From NCBI GenBank assembly GCA_963707695.1, contig CAVPQY010000003.1:186001-250000 (forward strand): DNA of 64,000 bases, in the 5' to 3' direction. Every line of letters starts with the position of its first letter. Position 1 is the first letter of the stretch. The translations under genes and the position numbers were made by a program. Source of the DNA: JAOPZW01 sp963707695. GTDB taxonomy: Bacteria > Actinomycetota > Thermoleophilia > Solirubrobacterales > Solirubrobacteraceae. Positions 33,887-50,004 of the stretch are shown piece after piece. A model generated the notes under the pieces. The model saw only the letters and a list, made by a program, of their open reading frames with translations. It had not been told where the DNA came from and made no database searches.

Positions 33887-34540
33887 CTAGGCGGTCTCCT
33901 CCGCCGGGGCGGCGGCGCGCTCGCCCTTGGCACGGGCGGCGACCTGGGTCAGCGCGTCCTCGGTGAAGAGCAGCGAGCCCGCGGCGATGACGTCGGCGAC
34001 GCCGATCGAGGAGGCGGACAGCACGGCGACGCGCTCGAGGTTGCGGAAGGACAGGGCCACGCGGGCCTGCTCCTCGGCCAGCACGACGAGCACCGAGCCG
34101 CCCGCCGACCACTCGGCGATGAGCGACCAGGCCGCCTTCGTCGAGGGGGTGTCGAACCCGCCCGGATCGAGGACCGCGACGGTCTCGCGCTCGGCGTGGA
34201 CCGACAGCGCGCTGCGCAGCGCGGCGCGGCGCTCCTTGCGGTTGACCTTGAAGGTGTAGTGGCGCGGCGAGGGGCCGAAGACCGTGCCGCCGCCGGCGAA
34301 CTGGGGCGAGCGGATCGAACCCTGGCGGGCGCGCCCGGTGCCCTTCTGGCGGTAGGGCTTGGCGCCGCCGCCGCGGACGAGGCCGCGCGTCTTCGTGCTG
34401 GCCGTGCCCCGTCGGCGCGCGGCCAGCTCGGCCCGGACCGACTCGTGCACGAGCGGGCCGTTGAAGCGCGCGCCGAACACGACGTCGTCGAGCTCGACGG
34501 TCCGCTTGGGCTTGGCGCCCAGGACGGGAGCGCTAGCCAT
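33887..34540 (-). CDS. rplD: 50S ribosomal protein L4
   Basis: A 217-residue protein; in many bacteria it autoregulates the S10 operon. RRRGTASTKTRGLVRGGGAK near residue 43 with YRQKGTGRARQGSIRSPQF is the signature exit-tunnel loop. A short Ala/Glu tail ends the protein. Its start overlaps the rplC stop by 8 bases. Confidence 0.96.
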   Translation of the reverse strand: MASAPVLGAKPKRTVELDDVVFGARFNGPLVHESVRAELAARRRGTASTKTRGLVRGGGAKPYRQKGTGRARQGSIRSPQFAGGGTVFGPSPRHYTFKVNRKERRAALRSALSVHAERETVAVLDPGGFDTPSTKAAWSLIAEWSAGGSVLVVLAEEQARVALSFRNLERVAVLSASSIGVADVIAAGSLLFTEDALTQVAARAKGERAAAPAEETA

Positions 34541-35150
34541 CGGTGCGCACCTCCACGAAGCCGTTCTTGGGGCCGGGCACCGCGCCGCGGACCATGAGCA
34601 GGTGGTTGTCGGCGTCGACCTCGACGACCGTCAGGCCGCGCTGGGTCACGCGCTTGTTCCCCATCTGGCCCGGCCCGCGGATGCCCTTGAAGACGCGCGC
34701 GGGGTACGCGGCGGCGCCGATGGAGCCCGGGGCGCGGACGTTGTGGGAGCCGTGGGTCACGGGGCCGCGGGAGAAGCGGTGGCGCTTGACCGTGCCCTGG
34801 AAGCCCTTGCCCTTCGAGGTCCCGGCGACCTTGACCTTGTCCCCGGGGGTGAAGGCCTCCACCGTGACCGTCTCGCCGACCTGCAGCTCGCCGGCCTCGT
34901 CGCGGAACTCGACGAGGTGCTTGTGCGGGCCGGCGTCGGCCTTGCGCAGGTGGCCGAGCTCGGGCTTGGTGAGGTGCTTCTCCTTCGTCGCGCCGAAGGC
35001 GAGCTGGACGGCCTCGTAGCCGTCGCGGTCGTGGGTGCGGATCCCGGTGACGGGACACGGCCCGGCCTCGAGCACGGTGACGCGCTCGACGCGGCCGTCG
35101 TCGGAGAAGACCTGCGTCATGCCGAGCTTGCGGGCGAGGATCGCGGCCAT
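34533..35150 (-). CDS. rplC: 50S ribosomal protein L3
   Basis: A 205-residue early-assembly protein: ILARKLGMTQVFSDDGRVER at the N-terminus and KGKGFQGTVKRHRFSRGPVT with HGSHNVRAPGSIG near 140. Normal length. Confidence 0.97.
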   Translation of the reverse strand: MAAILARKLGMTQVFSDDGRVERVTVLEAGPCPVTGIRTHDRDGYEAVQLAFGATKEKHLTKPELGHLRKADAGPHKHLVEFRDEAGELQVGETVTVEAFTPGDKVKVAGTSKGKGFQGTVKRHRFSRGPVTHGSHNVRAPGSIGAAAYPARVFKGIRGPGQMGNKRVTQRGLTVVEVDADNHLLMVRGAVPGPKNGFVEVRTDG

Positions 35151-35152
35151 CG

Positions 35153-35479
35153 TCAGCCCGCCAGACGGATCTCGATGTCGACGCCCGCGGGCAGGTGGTC
35201 GAGCCGCTGGAGCGAGTCGACCGTCTTGGGCGTCGGCTGGTGGATGTCGATGAGGCGCTTGTGGGTCCGGATCTCGAAGTGCTCCTGCGAGTCCTTGTCC
35301 TTGAAGGGCGACCGGATGACGGCGTAGACGTTCTTCTCGGTGGGCAGCGGGACGGGCCCCGACACGGTCGCGCCGGTGCGCGTCGCCGTCTCGACGATCT
35401 CCTTCGCCGCCGTCTCGATGGCCGAGTGGTCGTAGGCCTTGAGGCGGATGCGGATCTTGTTCTGGGTGGCGGTGGCCAT
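35153..35479 (-). CDS. rpsJ: 30S ribosomal protein S10
   Basis: The 108-residue first gene of the S10 operon; S10 is also NusE in antitermination complexes. KIRIRLKAYDHSAIETAAKE, GPVPLPTEKNVYAVIRSPF and FEIRTHKRLIDIHQPTPKT. The 214-base gap upstream holds the tuf terminator; I see no clear promoter there. It starts with ATG 35479 about 10 bases after an AGGACG-type site. Confidence 0.97.
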   Translation of the reverse strand: MATATQNKIRIRLKAYDHSAIETAAKEIVETATRTGATVSGPVPLPTEKNVYAVIRSPFKDKDSQEHFEIRTHKRLIDIHQPTPKTVDSLQRLDHLPAGVDIEIRLAG

Positions 35480-35655
35480 CGGGGAGCGTCCTGTGTGCGG
35501 TCTGGTGGGTTCCGTCTGCTGTCTGCGGTGAAGTCTCGTGTTGGGCGCTTGCGCGCCACGGGGGCGGTTCCCCTGGTGAAGACTGGGGCCCGCCCCCTGG
35601 ATCAGGCCCCGGATGCCGGAGCCTTGGCTCTGTCGTGTCGAATGGCGGCGGAGGG

Positions 35656-35680
35656 CGCGCCCGCGCGGGGCGCGGGCGCG
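35656..35680 (-). terminator. GC hairpin after tuf
   Basis: A 10-bp stem (GCGCCCGCG / CGCGGGCGC plus a closing pair, 5-base loop) 14 bases past the tuf stop. It separates the str operon from the S10 operon. No T-run, so termination may be partial. Confidence 0.6.
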
Positions 35681-35693
35681 GCCCCCCGGCGCG

Positions 35694-36878
<1,185 letters not shown>

Positions 36879-36948
36879 TGCTGTTCGCTCCTGTGTGGAA
36901 AGTCTGTCGCTGGGGGGTGGCCCGCCGATGGGCGAACCAGGGAAAACT

Positions 36949-36973
36949 AGCCTAGAACGGACCCTGTCCGTCG

Positions 36974-36977
<4 letters not shown>
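36949..36977 (-). promoter_or_regulatory. tuf promoter overlapping the fusA stop codon
   Basis: On the minus strand CTGACG (36977-36972), exactly 17 bases, then TAGGCT (36954-36949). The TGA of fusA is part of the -35 box. Predicted start near 36942, giving a 64-base leader with the AGGAG site. It allows extra EF-Tu beyond fusA read-through. Confidence 0.5.
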
Positions 36978-39073
<2,096 letters not shown>

Positions 39074-39243
39074 GTGGAAGCGGGCGGGTTGCGGGGTGCG
39101 GACGTGAAAAACGGGCCACTCGGGCCCGCGCGCACGGCTACGTCCGGTGTGGACGACGGCGCTCTATCTGCCCGAGGTCTCCATGTGAGGGAGGTTGCCG
39201 GCCGGGCGCGCGCTCACCGGCGCGGCTCGACCTGCGTTCCGGC

Positions 39244-39252
39244 ATGGTAGCA
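39244..39252 (-). promoter_or_regulatory. extended -10 promoter of fusA-tuf
   Basis: On the minus strand CCCTTTGCTACCAT ends at 39244. TGC plus TACCAT matches the extended -10 seen at rpmJ, rpsL and rpoB. Predicted start near 39237; the leader to fusA is about 164 bases. Confidence 0.55.
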
Positions 39253-39257
39253 AAGGG

Positions 39258-39779
39258 ATGAGGCTCCTCCGGGACCCTGACGACGCCGCGCGGGCCCTCC
39301 GCACGGCCGCCGCCGCGCTCGCCCTCGCGGGGGTCCTGCTGCTGCTCGTGGCGACCCTGGCGGTGGTCCTGCGCGTGCACGTCCCGGCGGTCCGCGGCGA
39401 CGGCCGCCCGGTCGCGGCGACGACGCTCGAGGCGACCGGCTGGGACCGTCACGGGCCGGCCCTGGTGCTGCTGGCGCTCGTCGCCCTGGGGCTCGCGGGC
39501 GCGGCGCTCCGGGGCCTGCGGGGGACCGCCGCCGGCCTGGCCGGCGTGGGCGTCGCGGCGCTGCTGGTCGTGCTGGTCGGCGACCTGCCCGACCTGCACC
39601 GCGCCGGGGCGCTGGGTGAGGTCTACGCGGGCTCCGTCGCCGGTCCGGGCGCCGGCTGGTACGCCGAGTCCGCCGGGGCGGTCGCGCTCCTGGTGGCCGG
39701 CGGCCTGCTGCTGGGCCTGGGCACCGGCGCGCGTGCGCCGCTGCCCGACCCGGCGCCGGGCACCGCGGCAGGGCGCTAG
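39258..39779 (+). CDS. hypothetical four-helix membrane protein inside the str cluster
   Basis: A 173-residue protein with four hydrophobic segments: about 20-40 (ALALAGVLLLLVATLAVVL), 70-88 (GPALVLLALVALGLAGAAL), 95-112 and 140-162 (AGAVALLVAGGLLLGLGTG). It is encoded opposite to, and between, rpsG and fusA. ATG 39258 lies 6 bases from the fusA promoter core, so the two promoters overlap back to back. I do not recognise the family. GC-ending codons throughout suggest a real, long-resident gene. Confidence 0.72.
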   Translation: MRLLRDPDDAARALRTAAAALALAGVLLLLVATLAVVLRVHVPAVRGDGRPVAATTLEATGWDRHGPALVLLALVALGLAGAALRGLRGTAAGLAGVGVAALLVVLVGDLPDLHRAGALGEVYAGSVAGPGAGWYAESAGAVALLVAGGLLLGLGTGARAPLPDPAPGTAAGR

Positions 39780-39804
39780 CGGGCCGCCGGGCCCGCGCGG
39801 CCGG

Positions 39805-40275
39805 CTACCAGCGGTAGTGGGCGAAGGCCTTGTTGGCCTGCGCCATGCGGAAGATGTCGTCCTTGCGCTTGAAGGCGCCGCCCTGCTGGTTCTGGGCGTC
39901 GAGCAGCTCGTTGGCGAGGCGCTGGGCCATCGTCTTCTCGCGGCGCTGGCGGGCGAACTCGACGAGCCACCGGACGGCGAGGGTGCGCGCTCGCGGCGGC
40001 GGGACCTCGACGGGCACCTGGTAGGTGGCGCCGCCGACCCGGCGGGAGCGGACCTCGAGCTGGGGCGTCAGGGCCTTGATCGACTCCTCCAGGGCCTCGA
40101 CCGGGTCCTTGCCCGAGCGCTCGCCGATGATGGCCAGCGCGTCGTAGACGATCCGCTCGGCGGTCGACTTCTTCCCGTCGAGCATGACCTTGTTGACGAC
40201 CTGGCTGACCAGGCGCGAGCGGTGGACGGGGTCCGGCTCGACGGGCCGGATCGTGGCGGCGGCGCGACGGGGCAT
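39805..40275 (-). CDS. rpsG: 30S ribosomal protein S7
   Basis: A 156-residue 16S rRNA-binding protein: MPRRAAATIRPVEPDPVHRS, VNKVMLDGKKSTAERIVYDA, and RVGGATYQVPVEVPPPRART. C-terminal AFAHYRW is typical. The ATG overlaps the rpsL stop by one base (TAATG). A far longer frame upstream is a shadow of other genes. Confidence 0.97.
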   Translation of the reverse strand: MPRRAAATIRPVEPDPVHRSRLVSQVVNKVMLDGKKSTAERIVYDALAIIGERSGKDPVEALEESIKALTPQLEVRSRRVGGATYQVPVEVPPPRARTLAVRWLVEFARQRREKTMAQRLANELLDAQNQQGGAFKRKDDIFRMAQANKAFAHYRW

Positions 40276-40670
40276 TACTTCTTCTTCACGCCGTACTGCG
40301 AGCGGGCCTTCTTGCGGTCGCTGACGCCCGCGGCGTCGAGCGTCCCGCGCACGACCTTGTAGCGGACGCCCGGCAGGTCCTTGACGCGGCCGCCGCGCAC
40401 GAGCACGACGGAGTGCTCCTGCAGGTTGTGGCCCTCGCCGGGGATGTAGGCCGTGACCTCGATGCCGCCGGAGATCCGGACGCGGGCGACCTTGCGGAGG
40501 GCCGAGTTCGGCTTCTTCGGCGTCGTCGTGTAGACGCGCGTGCAGACGCCGCGCCGCTGCGGGGCCGCGACCTTCTTCTTCCGGCCCTTGCCGGACTTCA
40601 GGCCGGGCGTGGACAGCTTCTTCGTCTTGGCTGTCCGGCCCTTGCGGACGAGTTGCTCCGTGGTCGGCAT
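40275..40670 (-). CDS. rpsL: 30S ribosomal protein S12
   Basis: A 131-residue decoding-centre protein and streptomycin-resistance locus. MPTTEQLVRKGRTAKTKKLS, TTTPKKPNSALRKVARVRIS (the sensitive-type lysine K43-equivalent region is intact), GEGHNLQEHSVVLVRGGRVK. Its promoter lies only 11 bases before the ATG, so the mRNA is near-leaderless. Confidence 0.97.
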   Translation of the reverse strand: MPTTEQLVRKGRTAKTKKLSTPGLKSGKGRKKKVAAPQRRGVCTRVYTTTPKKPNSALRKVARVRISGGIEVTAYIPGEGHNLQEHSVVLVRGGRVKDLPGVRYKVVRGTLDAAGVSDRKKARSQYGVKKK

Positions 40671-40680
40671 GCGGTGCGCG

Positions 40681-40689
40681 ATGGTAGCA
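40681..40689 (-). promoter_or_regulatory. extended -10 promoter of rpsL-rpsG
   Basis: TGCTACCAT on the minus strand; hexamer end at 40681, start codon at 40670. Predicted leader about 4 bases, unusual for a ribosomal protein operon. Confidence 0.55.
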
Positions 40690-40778
40690 GCACGCCAACC
40701 CTCGGCCGGGTGCCCTCGCGAGCGGCTGCGGGCGCGCCAGGGCGGGGAGCGGACGGGCCTCACGGCCTCGCCGCTCGA

Positions 40779-43214
40779 CTAGGCGGACGCGGCGCTCGAC
40801 GCCGACGCGGCCACGCGCAGCCGCCGGCGCAGGGTCACCTCGGTCCCCTCGGGGCGGCGGTCGATGCGCACGTCGCCCATGAGTGCGCGCATGAGCGGGA
40901 TGCCGCGCCCGCGGTCCTCCGTGCCCGGCCGCCGCCAGGCGCCCTGGTCGCGCACGACGATCGTCACCGTGCCGGCCTCGCGCACGAGCTCGACGTCGAG
41001 CGGACGCGGGGCGAGGCCGTGGGCGTGCTCGATCGCGTTCTGCACCGCCTCGTTGGCGGCCATCGTCACCTCGGCGACCTCCTCGGGATCGGCGCCCGAG
41101 GCCTCCAGCCAGCGCCGCAGGGTGCCGCGGACGGCCGTGAGCGCGGCGGCGTCGCCGCGCGTCGCGAGGACGACGTGGTCGTCCGCGGCCGAGACCGTCC
41201 GCACCACGAGCAGCGAGACGTCGTCGGAGCCGGGCGTGCCGCCGGCGCGCTCGAGCACGTGGTCGGCCAGCGCCTCCAGCGCGGCGGGCCCGTCGAGGAC
41301 CGAGGCCTCCAGCCGGGCCAGGCCGCTGCTCAGGTCCTCGCCGCGCTGCTCCACGAGCCCGTCGCTGTAGAGGACGACGGTCGACCCCGGCTCGAGCGGC
41401 TCGGTGACCTCCTCGTAGCCGGGATCGTCGAGGGCCCCCAGGGGCACCCCGCGGCCACCGGTCACCCAGCGGGCCCCGCCGCCGGGGCTCGTCACGAGCG
41501 CGGGCGGGTGCCCGGCGCTGGCCGTGGTCAGCGCGCCGCCGCCGGCATCCAGCCGGGCGAGCAGGACCGTCGCCATCGTGTCCCTGGCGATGCCGACGTG
41601 GAAGGCGTTGACGCGGGTGAGCACCGCGGCCGGCGACGGGTCCAGCAGCGCGTAGGCGCGGATCGCGCTGCGCAGCTGGCCCATCATCGCCGCCGCGCCG
41701 ACCCCGCGTCCGGCGACGTCCCCCATGACGAGCAGCAGCCCGCCGTCGGCGACGGGCACCGCGTCGTACCAGTCGCCGCCGACCTCGGTGGCGCTGGGAC
41801 CCCCGGGCCGGTAGCGCGCCGCCGTGAAGAGCCCCGGCAGGCGCGGGAGCTCGGCGGGCGACATGCTGCGCTGCAGCCGCGTGGCGATCGCGTGCTCCTC
41901 CTCGAAGCGCCGCAGGCGCTCGACGGCCGGGCCGGTGCGGTCGGCGGCCAGCGCGAGCACGGCGGCGTCCTCGGGCCCGAACGCCCCCGGGGAGAGCGAG
42001 CCGGCGAAGAGCACGCCCACGACCTCGCCGTCCGCGCGCAGCGGGACGACCAGGAGCGCCCGCACCGCCTCGCTCAGCGGGTGGGCGCCGGGCGCTTCGC
42101 CCGTGACGTCGTCGACGGCGGCCGCGGCGCCGTCGGCCAGTGCGGCGCGTCCGGGTCCGCAGGACGGCGGCGGCTCGGTCGTCGTCCGCAGCGAGGCGCG
42201 CACGCTGCCGTCGATGCGGTGCACCGTCGCCGCGTCGTCGTCGCGCGGGAGCACCACCGCGGCGGCGTCGGCGGCCACGACCTCGCCGACGCGCAGCAGG
42301 AGCTCGCGCGCGACCGCGTCGACCGTCCGGGCGGCCAGCGCGGCGTCGGACAGGCGCTGCACCGCGCGCAACCGGCCGGCCGCGCGCTCGGCCTCCTCGC
42401 GCGCCGTCTGCTCGCGCACGAGCGCCTCGCGCTCGGCCTCGGCCCGCCGCCGCTCGCGGAGGTCCTGCACCTGCGCGATGACCGCGTCCGCCTGCCCCGG
42501 GGCCTGCGCCAGCGAGAAGCTGGCCAGGCACGGGATCGCCTCGCCGCCGGCGGACACGAGGCGCAGCTCCTGGTCGTAGGGCCCGCGCCGCCCGGCCAGC
42601 AGGGCGGCACGGTCGGCCGCGCGCGCTCCCGCGTCCTCGGGCTCGGCGAGCGAGCCCAGGGTCCGCCCGGCCAGGGCGCGCGGATCCCGCCCCAGCAGCG
42701 CACCAAGGGCGCGGTTGGCCTGCAGCACGCGGTCGCCGGCGTCGAGGCGGGCCATGCCGATCGGGGCCCAGTCGAACGCGGCGCGCAGGACCGCCTCGCT
42801 CTGCGCGAGCGCCCGTGTCGCGGCGTGCAGGCGCAGGAAGACGGCGACCTTGGCTCGCAGGACCTCGGGGTCGTAGGGCTTGAAGACGTAGTCGACGGCC
42901 CCGACCGCGTAGCCCTGGGAGACGTGCCGGCGCTCCTTGCCCGCGGCGGTGACGAAGATGATCGGCACGTCGCGGGTGCGCTCGCGGCCCCGGACGTACT
43001 CGGCCGTCTCGAACCCGTCGAGCCCGGGCATCTGGACGTCGAGCAGGATGGTGGCGAAGTCCTCCTGGAGCAGCGCCCGCAGCGCCTTCTCCCCGGAGGT
43101 GGCGGTGACGGTGCGGCAGGGCAGCGGCGCCAGGACCGCCTCCAGCGCAAGCAGGTTCTCGGTCCGGTCGTCGACCAGCAGGACGGCGGGCGCGTCGCCG
43201 TTGAGGCCGCTCAC
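40779..43214 (-). CDS. REC-PAS-GAF-PP2C-HATPase phosphatase/anti-sigma switch protein
   Basis: An 811-residue multidomain regulator. Receiver domain 8-130 with VDD, phospho-acceptor D59 (ILLDVQMPGLDGFE) and KPY; PAS domain about 140-255; short coiled coil; GAF about 290-440; SpoIIE-type PP2C phosphatase about 470-670 (VGGDWYDAVP, MGDVAGRGVGAAAMMG, YSDGLVEQRG, GSDDVSLLVV); RsbW-like HATPase about 690-800 (ANEAVQNAIEHAHG, VVRDQGAWRRP, RGRGIPLMRALM). It couples a phospho-relay input to an STAS/sigma partner switch. GTG 43214 overlaps the cheB stop. The upstream kinase is the obvious phospho-donor (inference). Confidence 0.92.
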   Translation of the reverse strand: MSGLNGDAPAVLLVDDRTENLLALEAVLAPLPCRTVTATSGEKALRALLQEDFATILLDVQMPGLDGFETAEYVRGRERTRDVPIIFVTAAGKERRHVSQGYAVGAVDYVFKPYDPEVLRAKVAVFLRLHAATRALAQSEAVLRAAFDWAPIGMARLDAGDRVLQANRALGALLGRDPRALAGRTLGSLAEPEDAGARAADRAALLAGRRGPYDQELRLVSAGGEAIPCLASFSLAQAPGQADAVIAQVQDLRERRRAEAEREALVREQTAREEAERAAGRLRAVQRLSDAALAARTVDAVARELLLRVGEVVAADAAAVVLPRDDDAATVHRIDGSVRASLRTTTEPPPSCGPGRAALADGAAAAVDDVTGEAPGAHPLSEAVRALLVVPLRADGEVVGVLFAGSLSPGAFGPEDAAVLALAADRTGPAVERLRRFEEEHAIATRLQRSMSPAELPRLPGLFTAARYRPGGPSATEVGGDWYDAVPVADGGLLLVMGDVAGRGVGAAAMMGQLRSAIRAYALLDPSPAAVLTRVNAFHVGIARDTMATVLLARLDAGGGALTTASAGHPPALVTSPGGGARWVTGGRGVPLGALDDPGYEEVTEPLEPGSTVVLYSDGLVEQRGEDLSSGLARLEASVLDGPAALEALADHVLERAGGTPGSDDVSLLVVRTVSAADDHVVLATRGDAAALTAVRGTLRRWLEASGADPEEVAEVTMAANEAVQNAIEHAHGLAPRPLDVELVREAGTVTIVVRDQGAWRRPGTEDRGRGIPLMRALMGDVRIDRRPEGTEVTLRRRLRVAASASSAASA

Positions 43215-43801
43215 GCGCACCCCCCCACGAGCCCGACGAGCCGCGGCGCGACGTCCGCGAGCGCGAGCAGGTCGTCCGCGCCCGCGCGGGCCAGCGCGGC
43301 GGCGGGCATCCGGGGTGCCTCGGCGCCGGCGGGGTCCTGCACGATCGCGTGGCCGCCCCCGGCGCGCACGGCCTGCAGCCCGCGCGCGCCGTCCTCGTTG
43401 GCGCCGGTGAGGACGACGCCGACCGTCCCGCGGCCGTGCGTGCGCGCGGCGGACTCGAAGAGGACGTCGATCGACGGCCGGCTGTGGCGGACCTCGGCCT
43501 CGCGGGAGAGCTCGACGTGGTCGCCCTCGACCCGCAGGTGGCGGTCCGCCGGGGCGACGAGCACGCGGCCCGCGACCAGGGCGTCGTGGTCCCGGGCGTC
43601 GCGGACGTCGAGCGCGGTGTGCGCGTCGAGGAGCCCGGCGAGCAGCTCGCGCGCGCCGGGCTGGCGGTGCTGGGCGACCACCACGGGTGCGCCGAACTCC
43701 GCCGGGAGGCCGCTCAGCACGACCTCCAGCGCGCGCAGCCCGCCCCAGGAGGCTCCGAGGACGACGAGGGTGACGGCCACGAGGTGCGGCTCCGCGCTCA
43801 C
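43211..43801 (-). CDS. cheB: stand-alone CheB-type methylesterase
   Basis: A 196-residue CheB catalytic domain with no receiver. The triad is visible: S18 in LGASWGG, H45 in VAQHRQ, D137 in TGANEDGARG. CheB removes methyl groups from, or deamidates, glutamate/glutamine side chains of chemoreceptors. No CheR and no chemoreceptor is in view; the neighbouring HAMP-array kinase is the most evident helical signalling protein and a possible substrate (inference). GTG start; four-base overlap with the phosphatase gene. Confidence 0.9.
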   Translation of the reverse strand: MSAEPHLVAVTLVVLGASWGGLRALEVVLSGLPAEFGAPVVVAQHRQPGARELLAGLLDAHTALDVRDARDHDALVAGRVLVAPADRHLRVEGDHVELSREAEVRHSRPSIDVLFESAARTHGRGTVGVVLTGANEDGARGLQAVRAGGGHAIVQDPAGAEAPRMPAAALARAGADDLLALADVAPRLVGLVGGCA

Positions 43802-43841
43802 GCCGTCCTCGGGGCCCGTCGGGCGGCGCCGCCGGCTCCGG

Positions 43842-48767
<4,926 letters not shown>

Positions 48768-48870
48768 GCTGCCCTCCTTGCCCGTTGCGCGCGTCAGCCC
48801 GGGGGCGTACCCGCTCGAGGCCTCCTCCACGCACGCGAGGACCGCGTCAGGACCACCGGCACGTCGGCGC

Positions 48871-50004
48871 CTAGGCGGCGGCGGGCACCGCGGCCAGCGC
48901 CTCCTCGGGCGTGGAGCCCTCGAGGCCCTGCCCGTCGGCCACGGGCGCGTAGGTCACGCGGCCGGCGGCGACGTTCAGCCCGCGGAGGAAGCCCTCGTCG
49001 GCGGCGAGCGCGCGGTGCACCCCGAGGTCGGCCAGCCGCACGACGTAGGGCATGGTCGCGTTCGTCAGCGCGAACGTGCTCGTGATCGGCACCGCCCCCG
49101 GCATGTTGGCCACGCAGTAGTGGGTGATCCCGTCGACCTCGTACGTCGGCTCGCTGTGGGTCGTCGCGTGCGAGGTCTCGAAGCAGCCGCCCTGGTCGAT
49201 CGAGACGTCGACGAGCACCGCGTGGGGCTTCATGAGCCCGAGCTGCGCGCGGGTGATCACGCGCGGTGCCTTGGCGCCGGGCAGCAGGACCGCCCCGACG
49301 ACGAGGTCCACCTGCGGCAGCATCTGCTCGACGTTCAGGACGGTCGAGAAGACCGTCGAGCAGCGGCCGTTGAGCAGCACCTCCAGCTCGCGCAGCCGGT
49401 CGATGGAGCGGTCGAGGACGTAGGTCTCGGCCCCCATGCCGATCGCGATCTCCGCCGCGTTCTGCCCCACCACGCCGCCGCCGATCACCATGACCTTGCC
49501 CGCGGCGACGCCGGGCACGCCGCCGAGCAGCAGCCCGCGCCCGCCGAGCGGCTTCTCGAGCATGAAGGCCCCGGCCTGCGTGGCGATCTTGCCGGCGATC
49601 TCGCTCATCGGGGCCAGGAGCGGCAGCCGCCCGTGGCGGTCCTCGACCGTCTCGTAGGCGATGCAGGTCGCGCCGGACGCGACGAGCCCGCGCGTGAGCT
49701 CGGGGTCCGGGGCGAGGTGCAGGTACGTGAAGAGCGTGTGGCGCGGCGAGAGCCGGGCGACCTCCTCGGGCTGGGGCTCCTTGACCTTGACGATGAGCTC
49801 GCCCTCGGCGAAGACCGCGTCGGCGTCGGGGGCGATCCGCGCGCCCTGCGCCACGTACTCCTCGTCGGCGATCGCCGAGCCGACGCCGGCCCCGGCCTGG
49901 ACCACGACATCGTGCCCGTGCTCGCGGAGCTCGCGCACGCCGGAGGGCGTCAGCGCGACGCGGTACTCGTCGGCCTTGATCTCGGTGGGGACTCCGACCT
50001 TCAC
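48871..50004 (-). CDS. ald: alanine dehydrogenase
   Basis: A 377-residue NAD-dependent enzyme that interconverts L-alanine and pyruvate plus ammonia. MKVGVPTEIKADEYRVALTP-type N-terminus; IVKVKEPQPEE near residue 70 with the pyruvate-contacting lysine; HLAPDPELT near 95 with the catalytic His; Rossmann motif VMVIGGGVVGQNAA near 168; the C-terminal ANMPGAVPITSTFALTNATM is diagnostic of the family. GTG 50004 overlaps the pucR stop by four bases, so the regulator and enzyme are coupled. Confidence 0.95.
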   Translation of the reverse strand: MKVGVPTEIKADEYRVALTPSGVRELREHGHDVVVQAGAGVGSAIADEEYVAQGARIAPDADAVFAEGELIVKVKEPQPEEVARLSPRHTLFTYLHLAPDPELTRGLVASGATCIAYETVEDRHGRLPLLAPMSEIAGKIATQAGAFMLEKPLGGRGLLLGGVPGVAAGKVMVIGGGVVGQNAAEIAIGMGAETYVLDRSIDRLRELEVLLNGRCSTVFSTVLNVEQMLPQVDLVVGAVLLPGAKAPRVITRAQLGLMKPHAVLVDVSIDQGGCFETSHATTHSEPTYEVDGITHYCVANMPGAVPITSTFALTNATMPYVVRLADLGVHRALAADEGFLRGLNVAAGRVTYAPVADGQGLEGSTPEEALAAVPAAA

